Shown here: positions 51,942 through 60,562 of the stretch, piece after piece
Layout of the letters: each line of letters opens with the position of its first letter
Numbering within the stretch: position 1 is the first letter of the stretch
Assembly: GCA_002484335.1 (NCBI GenBank)
Contig: DLJQ01000010.1
Coordinates: 83,703-147,702 of the forward strand
From: Flavobacteriales bacterium UBA7612
GTDB lineage: Bacteria > Bacteroidota > Bacteroidia > Flavobacteriales > Weeksellaceae
Reading direction: 5' to 3'
Length of the DNA: 64,000 nucleotides
Position numbers and translations under genes: made by a program
Notes under the pieces: model-generated
What the model was told of the DNA's origin: nothing
The model's database searches: none
What the model saw: the letters and a program-made list of their open reading frames with translations, nothing else

Positions 51942-53507
51942 TTAAAATGGAAGGTTATCATCATCATTGTTCATAGAACTTGTAAATTCACTTCCGAAAT
52001 CACCAAAAGCATCAGTAGGATTTATAGCTTCTAAATTCATAGAGCTTCCCATTTCTTGAGATTGACTACCATCGTTCATAGAGCTTTGAATCTCGAAATC
52101 TCCACCAAAAGATGTTTCTAAATCTGTAAATTTAGCTTGTTCATTAATAAAACGTAAACGAACGTTTTCTAAAGCTCCATTACGGTGTTTAGCTATAATA
52201 AATTCAGCTTGTCCAGCACAAGGTTCACTTTCGTCATCCCAATATTCGAGTTTATAATATTCAGGTCTATAAATAAATGAAACAATATCAGCATCTTGTT
52301 CTATGGCTCCAGACTCACGTAAATCAGATAGCAATGGACGTTTACTCCCCCCACGTGTTTCAACAGAACGAGAAAGCTGAGATAAAGCAATAACAGGAAT
52401 ACTTAATTCTTTTGCAATAGCTTTTAATGAACGTGAAATCATGGAAATTTCTTGCTCACGATTTCCATTTGCTTTTCCTCCAGCTGTCATCAATTGTAAG
52501 TAATCAATTAAGATCATTTTTACTCCATGTTGAGAAACTAATCGACGAGCTTTAGCTCTTAAGTCAAAAATAGAAAGGGCAGGAGTATCATCAATATATA
52601 AAGGAGCATTTTCTAATCCCTTTACTTTTGTATACAATTGTTTCCATTCGTGATCTGCTAATTTTGCTTTACGTAATTTTTCACCCGAAATTCCTGTTTC
52701 ACCTGAAATCATACGAGTAATAAGTTGGACAGATGACATCTCTAATGAGAAAACAGCAACAGGAATATTTTTATCAACAGTCATATTTTTTGCCATAGAT
52801 AAAATGAAAGCTGTTTTTCCCATACCTGGACGAGCAGCTAATATAATTAAATCTGATTCTTGCCAACCAGATGTAATTTTATCAATTTCAGTAAATCCAG
52901 ATGAAAGACCTGACATTCCTTCTTTTGTAGACTGAGCTTTAATTTTATCGATAGCTTCTGTAACTAAGTCTCTAGCTTCAGAGTAACTTCTTTTTATTCC
53001 ACCTTCTGTAATCTCAAATAATTTACTTTCTGAGTAATCTAATAAATCGAATACATCAGCAGTATCATCATATGATTTTTCAATTACTTGATTTGAAATT
53101 TCAATGAGTCTTCTTAAAATATATTTCTCTTGTATAACACGAGCATAGTATTCTACATGGGCAGAAGAAGAAACTTTTTGTGTTAATTGAATCAAGTAAT
53201 AATCACCTCCTACACGATCTAATTTGCCTTCACTTTTTAATTCATTTGCAACAGTTAATAAATCAATTGGTTCTGAATCGTTAAAAAGTTTTTGAATGAC
53301 AGCATAAATCGCTTGATGCTCTGGTCGATAAAAAACTTGTGGAGTTAATATATCTATAACTTCATCCAATCCTTTTTTATCAATCATCATAGCACCAAGT
53401 ACAGCTTGCTCTAAATCAACAGCTTGTGGAGGAAGTTTACCTTTCTCTAAACCGATGACATTTCGCTTGTTAGCTGGTATTTCGGGATTATAATTTGCTT
53501 GTTCCAT
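51942..53507 (-). CDS. dnaB: Replicative DNA helicase
   Basis: A 521-residue hexameric helicase that unwinds the replication fork. The N-terminal DnaB domain (about 25-130) is followed by a linker and the RecA-like domain with Walker A ARPGMGKT (225-232), Walker B MILIDYLQLM and ELSIPVIALSQLSRSVE. The C-terminal tail is long and rich in Ser, Met and Asp and ends NNDDDNLPF. The DNLPF-type acidic-hydrophobic tip resembles the SSB tail DDDIPF. No intein. It has its own unit; the accA terminator lies upstream. Confidence 0.96.
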   Translation of the reverse strand: MEQANYNPEIPANKRNVIGLEKGKLPPQAVDLEQAVLGAMMIDKKGLDEVIDILTPQVFYRPEHQAIYAVIQKLFNDSEPIDLLTVANELKSEGKLDRVGGDYYLIQLTQKVSSSAHVEYYARVIQEKYILRRLIEISNQVIEKSYDDTADVFDLLDYSESKLFEITEGGIKRSYSEARDLVTEAIDKIKAQSTKEGMSGLSSGFTEIDKITSGWQESDLIILAARPGMGKTAFILSMAKNMTVDKNIPVAVFSLEMSSVQLITRMISGETGISGEKLRKAKLADHEWKQLYTKVKGLENAPLYIDDTPALSIFDLRAKARRLVSQHGVKMILIDYLQLMTAGGKANGNREQEISMISRSLKAIAKELSIPVIALSQLSRSVETRGGSKRPLLSDLRESGAIEQDADIVSFIYRPEYYKLEYWDDESEPCAGQAEFIIAKHRNGALENVRLRFINEQAKFTDLETSFGGDFEIQSSMNDGSQSQEMGSSMNLEAINPTDAFGDFGSEFTSSMNNDDDNLPF

Positions 53508-53531
53508 AAGAGGAACAAAATTAAATAAAAA

Positions 53532-53561
53532 AACGAGATATAACTAATTGTATATCTCGTT
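53532..53561 (-). terminator. accA terminator
   Basis: 11-bp stem AACGAGATATA / TATATCTCGTT with an 8-base loop; the minus-strand exit is a run of seven T. It separates accA from dnaB. Confidence 0.9.
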
Positions 53562-53601
53562 AATTTTTCGTATATTAAATTATATACCCTATTGTATTAT
53601 T

Positions 53602-54555
53602 TTATCCAGAATACTCTCCAAAGTTAATAAAACGATCTTGTCTTTGTTTTTGTAATTCTTTTGGAGATAATTTTTTCAATTCATTATATGTATCCCAAAC
53701 TTTATTTTTTAAGTTTATATAAGCTACTTCAGGTTTGTAATGTGCTCCACCAAGTGGTTCAAGAATAATATCCTCTATTAAACCTAATTCTAACATATCA
53801 GGACCAGTTAGTTTCATTTGTGAAGCAGCTTGTTCTTTGTAATCCCAACTTCTCCATAAAATTGTAGAACAGTTTTCAGGAGATATTACAGAATACCATG
53901 TATTTTCTAACATAAATACTTTGTTACCAACACCAATTCCTAAAGCTCCACCAGATGCACCTTCACCAATTACAACTGTAATAATTGGAACAGTTAATTT
54001 CAACATTTCATAAATGTTTTTAGCGATAGCTTCACCTTGTCCGCGTTCTTCAGCTTCTAAACCAGGATATGCACCAGGAGTATCTACTAGCGTTAAAATT
54101 GGAATATTAAACTTTTCGGCTAATTTCATTAATCTATAAGCTTTTCTATATCCATCAGGATTAGACATTCCAAAGCGACGATATTGTCTTTCCTTAGTGT
54201 TTTTACCTTTTTGCTGACCAATAATCATAAAAGTTTGACCATTGATTTTTCCCATTCCACCAACCATTGCTTTATCATCAGCATAAGTTCTATCTCCGTG
54301 GATTTCTATAAATGTGTTATCCGTAATTGCATACGCATAATCTAGAGTATAAGGACGAGAAGGATGACGAGATAATTGTACACGTTGCCATGGAGTTAAT
54401 TTTCCATAGATTTCCTTCTTTTTATTTTCAATTGCAATTTCAATTTCAACACAAGCTTGTTTGATATTAACTCCGCTTCCTTCTCCGACGATTTGACAGC
54501 TTTTTAACTGTTCTTCCAAATCTTTGATAGGTTGTTCAAATTCTAAATATTCCAT
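53602..54555 (-). CDS. accA: Acetyl-CoA carboxylase carboxyltransferase subunit alpha
   Basis: A 317-residue cytoplasmic subunit that, with AccD, transfers carboxyl from carboxybiotin to acetyl-CoA to make malonyl-CoA, the first step of fatty acid synthesis. The signature LTPWQRVQLSRHPSRPYTLDY is near 55-75. The oxyanion and CoA regions are GQQKGKNTKERQYRRFGMSNPDGYRKAYRLM, then PGAYPGLEAEERGQGEAIA and GEGASGGALGIGVGN. ATG 54555 is chosen over one six codons upstream because MEYLEFEQPI is the conserved start. A TATATTTG box at 54579-54586 is a plausible -7 element. Confidence 0.96.
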   Translation of the reverse strand: MEYLEFEQPIKDLEEQLKSCQIVGEGSGVNIKQACVEIEIAIENKKKEIYGKLTPWQRVQLSRHPSRPYTLDYAYAITDNTFIEIHGDRTYADDKAMVGGMGKINGQTFMIIGQQKGKNTKERQYRRFGMSNPDGYRKAYRLMKLAEKFNIPILTLVDTPGAYPGLEAEERGQGEAIAKNIYEMLKLTVPIITVVIGEGASGGALGIGVGNKVFMLENTWYSVISPENCSTILWRSWDYKEQAASQMKLTGPDMLELGLIEDIILEPLGGAHYKPEVAYINLKNKVWDTYNELKKLSPKELQKQRQDRFINFGEYSG

Positions 54556-54678
54556 ACAAAAGTGTTTGTTCAATCTTACAAATATAAAAAAGGTTTTTAA
54601 GCCTATTGTAATATTGTGAGATGTTTTTAATAATTTTAATAATTAATCTAAGCTTTATTGACTCTAAATTGTTGTGAA

Positions 54679-55857
54679 TTAGATTTTTTCAATAAGTATT
54701 GCTGATGCTCCACCACCACCATTACAAATAGCAGCACAACCAATTTTACCATTGTTTTGCTCTAAAACATTTAATAATGTAACTAATATTCTAGATCCAG
54801 AGTTACCTAGTGGATGACCAAGAGATACAGCACCTCCATTTACATTTACTTTGTTTGAATCGATATTTAATAATTTTGTATTTGCAATTCCAACAACAGA
54901 AAAGGCTTCGTTAAATTCCCAAAAATCAACGTTATTAGTAGTGAAATTTGTTTTATTTAATAATTTTTCTACTGCTTTAGCAGGGCTTGTAGTAAACTTA
55001 GAAGGTTCTTGTGATGCATCAGCATAAGAAATAATTTTAGCTAATGGTTTTAAGCCAAGCTCATTTGCTTTGTCTAATGACATTAAAATAATTGCTGAAG
55101 CACCATCATTTATTGTTGAAGCGTTTGCAGCAGTTACAGTACCTTCTTTAGAGAAAACTGCTCTTAAACTAGGAACTTTATCAAAATTTACATTTTTATA
55201 TTCTTCGTCTTCTTTAAAAATGATTGGATTACCTTTTCTTTGAGGAATTTCTACAGGTACAATTTCATTTTCAAATTTTCCTGAAGTCCAAGCTTTAGCT
55301 GATTTTTTATACGAATTTATAGCAAAATCATCTTGTTCTTCTCTAGATATTGAAAATTCTTTTGCACATGAATCTCCAAATGCACCCATCATTTCTTTGC
55401 TATAGTAATCTTGTAAACCATCATTTACAATTCCATCTAATAATGTAGTATTGCCGAATTTATTTCCAGTTCTTGCATTTGGAGAATAAAATGGAACCAT
55501 AGACATATTTTCCATACCTCCTGCAATAACAATCTCTGCATCTCCAAGAAGTATGGCTTGTGTAGCAAACATAACTGCTTTCATACCAGATGCACATACT
55601 TTATTTATAGTTGTTGCAGGTATTGTATTTGGAAGTCCAGCTTTCAACATAGCTTGTTTTGCAGGAGCCTGTCCTTCTCCAGCTTGTAATACATTCCCCA
55701 TATAGACTTCATCAATTAATGAAGGATCTAAGTTTATTTTATTTATAGCTCCTTTTATTGCTGTTGCTCCTAAATCAGTTGCAGGAATAGTAGATAAACT
55801 ACCTAAAAATGATCCTATTGCTGTGCGAACAGCAGATACGATAACAACTTCTTTCAT
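54679..55857 (-). CDS. Acetyl-CoA C-acetyltransferase (thiolase)
   Basis: A 392-residue thiolase that condenses two acetyl-CoA or cleaves 3-ketoacyl-CoA. The nucleophile is C88 (NKVCASGMKA); the His is in NGGAVSLGHPLGNSGSR; the second Cys is in CNGGGGASA. Length and motifs suit the AtoB/PhaA type, so a biosynthetic or ketone-body role is likely. It lies upstream of accA with a gap of 123 bases. The 262 bases between it and the gene at 56120 are AT-rich and show no structure I could name. Confidence 0.95.
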   Translation of the reverse strand: MKEVVIVSAVRTAIGSFLGSLSTIPATDLGATAIKGAINKINLDPSLIDEVYMGNVLQAGEGQAPAKQAMLKAGLPNTIPATTINKVCASGMKAVMFATQAILLGDAEIVIAGGMENMSMVPFYSPNARTGNKFGNTTLLDGIVNDGLQDYYSKEMMGAFGDSCAKEFSISREEQDDFAINSYKKSAKAWTSGKFENEIVPVEIPQRKGNPIIFKEDEEYKNVNFDKVPSLRAVFSKEGTVTAANASTINDGASAIILMSLDKANELGLKPLAKIISYADASQEPSKFTTSPAKAVEKLLNKTNFTTNNVDFWEFNEAFSVVGIANTKLLNIDSNKVNVNGGAVSLGHPLGNSGSRILVTLLNVLEQNNGKIGCAAICNGGGGASAILIEKI

Positions 55858-56119
55858 TATAATATATTTCTTTATTTAAAACTCAATTAATCGCAAGATA
55901 AAGATAATCTTAATTGTATTGAATTTTTTTAGTGTAAATCTATATTCAGATAACGATAGAGTGGTTTTTTTTGATAAAATATAAATGTTTTTTTCAAAAG
56001 TGGATTTATATTTGTTCTTTTGCTTAAAAATAAAACAATAATAGTAATTAATCAATATTAATTAAAGTTTTGTAGAATAGAATAATCGCCGTAAATTCAT
56101 CAAATAAGTCAAATTTTTT

Positions 56120-56812
56120 ATGAGTAGAGATAACAATAAAATATATATATCTAATAGTCCTTTTGTAAATGGTCATAAAATAGTTGATTTTGTTTGGAAT
56201 GCACATTTGGATGAAAATTTAGATTTATGGATGGATCTTCATTTGGAATCTGATCGATATGACGAGGAAGAAGAATATAAAGATGATCTTGAAGAAATAG
56301 ACGATATTTCTGAGGAAAATGCTGAAAAACAATTATGGATTAATTATGATCATTGTATTATATCAAGTACATATTGGAATAATAAAGGAATTAAAATTAA
56401 TGAGATAGATAATTTTGATTTTAAATCAATCAATAATAAGGTTTTTATTGTTGATCCTTTACCAATTGATTTTGATGATACTGAAAAATTAGCTTTTGGT
56501 ATTTCTATGTTAGGAAATGATACGTTAGCACAGAATGAAATAACTTTTCTTGATACTTCAGAATTTGGTGTTTTTGACATTAAATGGAAAGGCAAAGTAG
56601 CAAATACTTATCTTGGTGAAAAAGAGTTTGATTATGAATTTTATGTCTATATGAAAAACATAAGATTCGAAGGTATAAATATTCATCCTAGTTTAAAAAA
56701 AGATCAGGTGATTAATTTTATTCAATCTAATAATTTTAATCATTTTGAATTATTAGATGCTGATGATTCAACATTGGAGAATTATATATTAAAGCTAAAA
56801 AAAGTATTGTGA
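56120..56812 (+). CDS. Unrecognised acidic protein before the phytochrome
   Basis: A 230-residue protein, strongly acidic (for example SDRYDEEEEYKDDLEEIDDISEE, about 45-67), without signal peptide or membrane segments. I do not recognise a family. The second half alternates strands and turns (ITFLDTSEFGVFDIKWKGKVANTYLGEKEFDYEFYVYMKNIRFEGI), suggesting a beta-rich domain of unknown fold. It ends just before the phytochrome gene and very probably shares its transcript, so it may take part in red-light signalling; that is inference. Confidence 0.65.
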   Translation: MSRDNNKIYISNSPFVNGHKIVDFVWNAHLDENLDLWMDLHLESDRYDEEEEYKDDLEEIDDISEENAEKQLWINYDHCIISSTYWNNKGIKINEIDNFDFKSINNKVFIVDPLPIDFDDTEKLAFGISMLGNDTLAQNEITFLDTSEFGVFDIKWKGKVANTYLGEKEFDYEFYVYMKNIRFEGINIHPSLKKDQVINFIQSNNFNHFELLDADDSTLENYILKLKKVL

Positions 56813-56855
56813 TTTTAATTTGAAATCATCAAGAAAAAAATACATTTATAACTAT

Positions 56856-59039
56856 ATGAATAGTAAAATTATTCAAAAATGTGAAGAGGAAAAAATACAA
56901 TTTCTTAATGAAATACAACCTTTTGGATATTTAATAGGAGTTGATAGCATTACCTATGAAGTAAACTTTGTATCAGAAAATATAAATAATTTATTAAATC
57001 TGTCAGCATCATTATTATTGGGTAAACATATAGACGATGTATTTGATTTTAAAATTAATTATGAAGATATTTTAAAATTAGATAAAGGTGATTTTATTAG
57101 AAATGTAATTGTAATAAATTCTGAAAAATACCATTTTAAAAATTATCTATATAAGAACAATATTTACATTGAGATAGAGCATCATTTTGATGATAAATTT
57201 GATTCAATTAATTATTATAATTTCTCTGAAAAAATATTGCATACAAAAACAATAGAAGAAAATTGGAAAAATCTTGTTGATGCAATTTCTTTTATCACAT
57301 CATATGAAAGAGTTATGATATATAAATTTCTTGAAGATGGAAGTGGAATTGTTATTGAAGAAAATGTAAAAAATGGACTTGAAAGTTATATAGGATTACG
57401 TTTTCCTGAATTTGATATTCCAAGTCAAGCAAGAGAATTATATTTAAAAAAGAAAAGTAGAATAGTAGAGAATATTGAAGCTATTAATATACCTATTATT
57501 TCTAAAGAAAATAATCAAATAGATTTATCATATACATCGATTCGTACTTTATCACCAATACATTTAGAATATTTAAAAAATGCTGGAGCATATGCTAGCT
57601 TCTCTATTTCAATTGTAGTTAATAATAAGTTATGGGGATTAGTTGCCTGTCAAAATTCTACTGCAAAATCTATATCATATAATATTAGAATGCAATGTGA
57701 ATTGTTAACTCGTTTATCAAGAATATCTTATATTAATTTTAAATCGAATGAAAGAATTAAATTTCAAAATAATTTTAATGAAACTGCAATAAAATTAAAA
57801 GAAAATTTATTAGTTGAGGAATCTTTAAGAAGTTCTATTACTAAAAATCTTAAAGAAATTTTGTTATTAACAAAAGCTGAAGGTATAGCCTTTGTAAATG
57901 ATGATTATTGTAGTTTAGAAGGAGAAACACCTGGAATAGAGGAGGTTTTACGAATAAAAGAGTGGGCAAAAAAACAAGGAATAGATAAATTATTCTACTC
58001 TAATTCTTTTTATAAAGATTATGGAAAGGAGCTTAATTTAAGTCCTCTGGCTGCAGGAGTTATGTTTAGATTCTTAGATCAAACATATAATAATTTTATG
58101 ATCTGGTTTAAAAAAGAAGAAAATTTAAAGCTTAAATGGGCAGGCCAACCTCATAAAATAGAGAAAGAAAAAATTGATGAAAATGGTAATAAAATAATTT
58201 ATTATTCACCAAGAACTTCATTTAAATATTGGGAAGAAGAAGTGCTTCAAAAATCATTCATGTGGCAGAAAAATGAGATTTATGTAGCGAAAGAAGTTTT
58301 AAAAATAATAATTGATACAATAAATACTCAATCTTTTAAGATTCATAATTTATATGAACAATTAAAAGAAATTAATGAAGAATTGGACGCGTTTTCTTAT
58401 ACTGTTTCTCATGATTTAAGAACTCCTCTAACAGTAATGAAGCTTAATTGCCAATTATTACAAAAAAGATTGATTGAAGATAAATCAAGCTCAAGTCAGA
58501 TAAAAAATATTATTGGAGAGATTGATAAAATTGTAGAAATGATGGAAGAAATTTTAGTTTTAAGTAAAACTAAAAAATCAGATATACAATTAGAAGAAAT
58601 AGATCCAGAATTTATTATTGAAAAAATAGTAAAAGAATTAAAAATATATTATCATACTCCTAATACATCTGTTGATGTAGAAAATATTTATGAAATATTT
58701 GGAGAAAAAACAATGGTATATGAGGTTTTTTTAAATACAATAGGAAATGCAATTAAGTATTCTTCTTTAGAAGCAGCACCTAAGATTATTATTAATTCTT
58801 ATATAGAAAATAATAATGTAATTTACCATGTAACTGATAATGGAATAGGGATAAAGAAAGAAGATTACTCTAAGATGTTTAAATTATTTAATAGAATGTC
58901 TAATACTGATGGCATAAAAGGAAATGGAATTGGATTAACAATTGCTCAAACTATGATGAAAAGAATGGGAGGAGATATTTGTTTTGAAAGTGAAGAAGGC
59001 AATGGAACTACATTTATATTAAAGTTTAGAAAAAAATAA
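56856..59039 (+). CDS. bphP: Bacteriophytochrome sensor histidine kinase
   Basis: A 727-residue red/far-red light sensor. Order: PAS-like domain with the bilin-attachment Cys (C9, followed by IQPFG at 20-24), GAF domain with PEFDIP (184-189, canonical PASDIP) and SPIH (H236), PHY domain with the tongue motifs WAGQP (428-432) and PRTSF (452-456), and a kinase with H519 (SHDLRTPL), N-box and GNGIGLTIAQ. The usual His-His after GLIAC is replaced by Q266-N267. The start is ATG 56856; an in-frame TTG at 56820, seven bases after the upstream stop, is the alternative. The kinase partner regulator is not in the window. bphO follows at once. Confidence 0.88.
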   Translation: MNSKIIQKCEEEKIQFLNEIQPFGYLIGVDSITYEVNFVSENINNLLNLSASLLLGKHIDDVFDFKINYEDILKLDKGDFIRNVIVINSEKYHFKNYLYKNNIYIEIEHHFDDKFDSINYYNFSEKILHTKTIEENWKNLVDAISFITSYERVMIYKFLEDGSGIVIEENVKNGLESYIGLRFPEFDIPSQARELYLKKKSRIVENIEAINIPIISKENNQIDLSYTSIRTLSPIHLEYLKNAGAYASFSISIVVNNKLWGLVACQNSTAKSISYNIRMQCELLTRLSRISYINFKSNERIKFQNNFNETAIKLKENLLVEESLRSSITKNLKEILLLTKAEGIAFVNDDYCSLEGETPGIEEVLRIKEWAKKQGIDKLFYSNSFYKDYGKELNLSPLAAGVMFRFLDQTYNNFMIWFKKEENLKLKWAGQPHKIEKEKIDENGNKIIYYSPRTSFKYWEEEVLQKSFMWQKNEIYVAKEVLKIIIDTINTQSFKIHNLYEQLKEINEELDAFSYTVSHDLRTPLTVMKLNCQLLQKRLIEDKSSSSQIKNIIGEIDKIVEMMEEILVLSKTKKSDIQLEEIDPEFIIEKIVKELKIYYHTPNTSVDVENIYEIFGEKTMVYEVFLNTIGNAIKYSSLEAAPKIIINSYIENNNVIYHVTDNGIGIKKEDYSKMFKLFNRMSNTDGIKGNGIGLTIAQTMMKRMGGDICFESEEGNGTTFILKFRKK

Positions 59040-59043
59040 AATT

Positions 59044-59598
59044 ATGCTTACAGATTATTTAAAAGAAAATACAGCAATATATCATGATAAAATTGAAGCT
59101 AAATTAGAATCAAATAAATTATTTAATGGTTCTTTTTCTGAAAATAATTATTATAAAATGCTTCAAGTGAATCATATTTTTTTAAAGTTTTATGAAGATG
59201 CAATTAAAGATTTTTTAACAGAAAAAGATAAAGATATTTTATCGCAAGTAAATTTTGATAAATTGAAATTGATTGAAAAAGATTTAAAAGAATTAGAAAT
59301 TAATGAATTGGATTTACCAAAATCATTTGAATTACAAAATAGAGCAGAGGCTTTTGGAGCATTATATGTTATTGAAGGTTCTATGTTAGGAGGTAATGTA
59401 ATTGCTAAGACTTTAAAAAAATATCCTGATTTAGAGCATAAAAGCTTTAACTATTTTGGACATTATGGAGAGAAATTAGGGAAAAGTTGGAAGACTTTTT
59501 TATCTTATATAAATGAGGAATTCACTACTGAGACAGAGAAAAAAGAAGTTTTTATAGGTGCTAAGAAAGCTTATGAAGATTTAATAAATTTTGCTTAA
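59044..59598 (+). CDS. bphO: Biliverdin-producing heme oxygenase
   Basis: A 184-residue cytoplasmic heme oxygenase that opens haem to biliverdin, CO and iron. The proximal His is H14 (TAIYHDKIEAKL), and the distal helix reads EAFGALYVIEGSMLGGNVI, the bacterial BphO/HO signature. It starts four bases after the phytochrome stop, so it clearly supplies the biliverdin chromophore. A mini repeat and a bidirectional terminator follow. Confidence 0.9.
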   Translation: MLTDYLKENTAIYHDKIEAKLESNKLFNGSFSENNYYKMLQVNHIFLKFYEDAIKDFLTEKDKDILSQVNFDKLKLIEKDLKELEINELDLPKSFELQNRAEAFGALYVIEGSMLGGNVIAKTLKKYPDLEHKSFNYFGHYGEKLGKSWKTFLSYINEEFTTETEKKEVFIGAKKAYEDLINFA

Positions 59599-59601
59599 AT
59601 T

Positions 59602-59640
59602 TTGCGTTAGGGATTGTAATGTAAAACCCGCTCGAACGCA
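59602..59640 (+). repeat. Stemless mini-copy of the dispersed repeat
   Basis: Reads TTGCGTTAGGGATTGTAATG then TAAAACCCGCTCGAACGCA. The first half matches the 5' end of repeat copy 2 closely (GCGTTAGGGATTG), while the hairpin arms and loop are absent. It lies in the opposite orientation to the other three copies, between bphO and its terminator. Confidence 0.6.
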
Positions 59641-59647
59641 CAAAATA

Positions 59648-59687
59648 ATATTAAAAAAGTCTCGAAATTTCGAGACTTTTTTAATAT
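59648..59687. terminator. Bidirectional terminator of bphO and the DUF4197 gene
   Basis: A perfect 40-base palindrome (two 20-base arms; core GTCTCGAAATTTCGAGAC) with A and T runs at either side, between convergent genes. Confidence 0.92.
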
Positions 59688-59709
59688 GTTATTAGTTATA
59701 TGAAAAATT

Positions 59710-60537
59710 CTATTTAGAATCTTGGGCACCAAAAACTTGTTGTAATAGAGAAGTTGTTCGTAATGCAGTGTTACTACGTATTCCTTCCTCTTTTTCAGCA
59801 ACCATATTAAAAACTCCATTAATAGCTTGTTGAGTAACGTAAGTATCAAGATTAGGTTCAACATTGTTGCCTGTTAATGTATTGTATTTAGTAATCATTT
59901 GATTCCAGACTTTATCAGCACCTACCTTATTTAATGAAGCTTCAATTTTTGGTTCAAAAGCTTTTGTTAAATCCGAATTTGTTTTAGTTTTAAGATAAGC
60001 TGTAGCTGCATTGTTATCTCCTAATAAGATATTTTTAGCGTCAGTAATTGTCATTGAAGAAAGTGCATTTACAAATATTGGAGCTGCCTCAGAAACAGCA
60101 TCTTCTGCTGCTGAGTTAATTAATTGTACACCTTTATCTGCTAAACTCCCTAAACCTAAATTTCTTAGTGTTTTTTCTACTTGTTGTAATTCTTCTGGCA
60201 TTACAATTTTAGCAATAGGATTATTATAAAATCCATTTTTTTGACTCAATGATTTTATTCCATCATTTAATCCAATAGATAATGCTTCTTTTAATCCAGA
60301 CGCAATTGTAGAATTAGATAAAGAAATAGTATTAGCTAATGTTGTATTTGTTGTAGAACTAGTAGTTTCTTTATTCGTCTTCTTTGTAGTTTTCGTCTTC
60401 TTTTTTGTTTGTTTTGTTTCTTGTTGATTTTTTTCAACTTCACTTTTTATTGTTCCAAAGATAGATTTTAAATCTTGAGCTTTGGCTTGAAAAGAAAATA
60501 CACTAAATAATATAATAGCTAAACTAATTTTTTTCAT
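59710..60537 (-). CDS. DUF4197 family periplasmic protein
   Basis: A 275-residue exported protein. The signal peptide MKKISLAIILFSVFSFQAKAQ is followed by a Lys/Thr-rich linker (about 35-65, QTKKKTKTTKKTNKETTS) and the DUF4197 domain (about 75-265), recognisable by ALSIGLNDGIKSLSQKNGFYNNPIAKIVMPEEL and MTITDAKNILLGDNNAATAYLKTKT. Its function is unknown. It starts 25 bases after prfC ends, in the same direction, so they may be co-transcribed. A bidirectional terminator lies just beyond the stop. Confidence 0.9.
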   Translation of the reverse strand: MKKISLAIILFSVFSFQAKAQDLKSIFGTIKSEVEKNQQETKQTKKKTKTTKKTNKETTSSTTNTTLANTISLSNSTIASGLKEALSIGLNDGIKSLSQKNGFYNNPIAKIVMPEELQQVEKTLRNLGLGSLADKGVQLINSAAEDAVSEAAPIFVNALSSMTITDAKNILLGDNNAATAYLKTKTNSDLTKAFEPKIEASLNKVGADKVWNQMITKYNTLTGNNVEPNLDTYVTQQAINGVFNMVAEKEEGIRSNTALRTTSLLQQVFGAQDSK

Positions 60538-60562
60538 AAGAAATATGTTTTAATTATTTCAA

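Noticed and set aside
51942..53507. An intein in dnaB, a common insertion site
   Set aside because: The helicase has normal length and uninterrupted Walker A and B regions.
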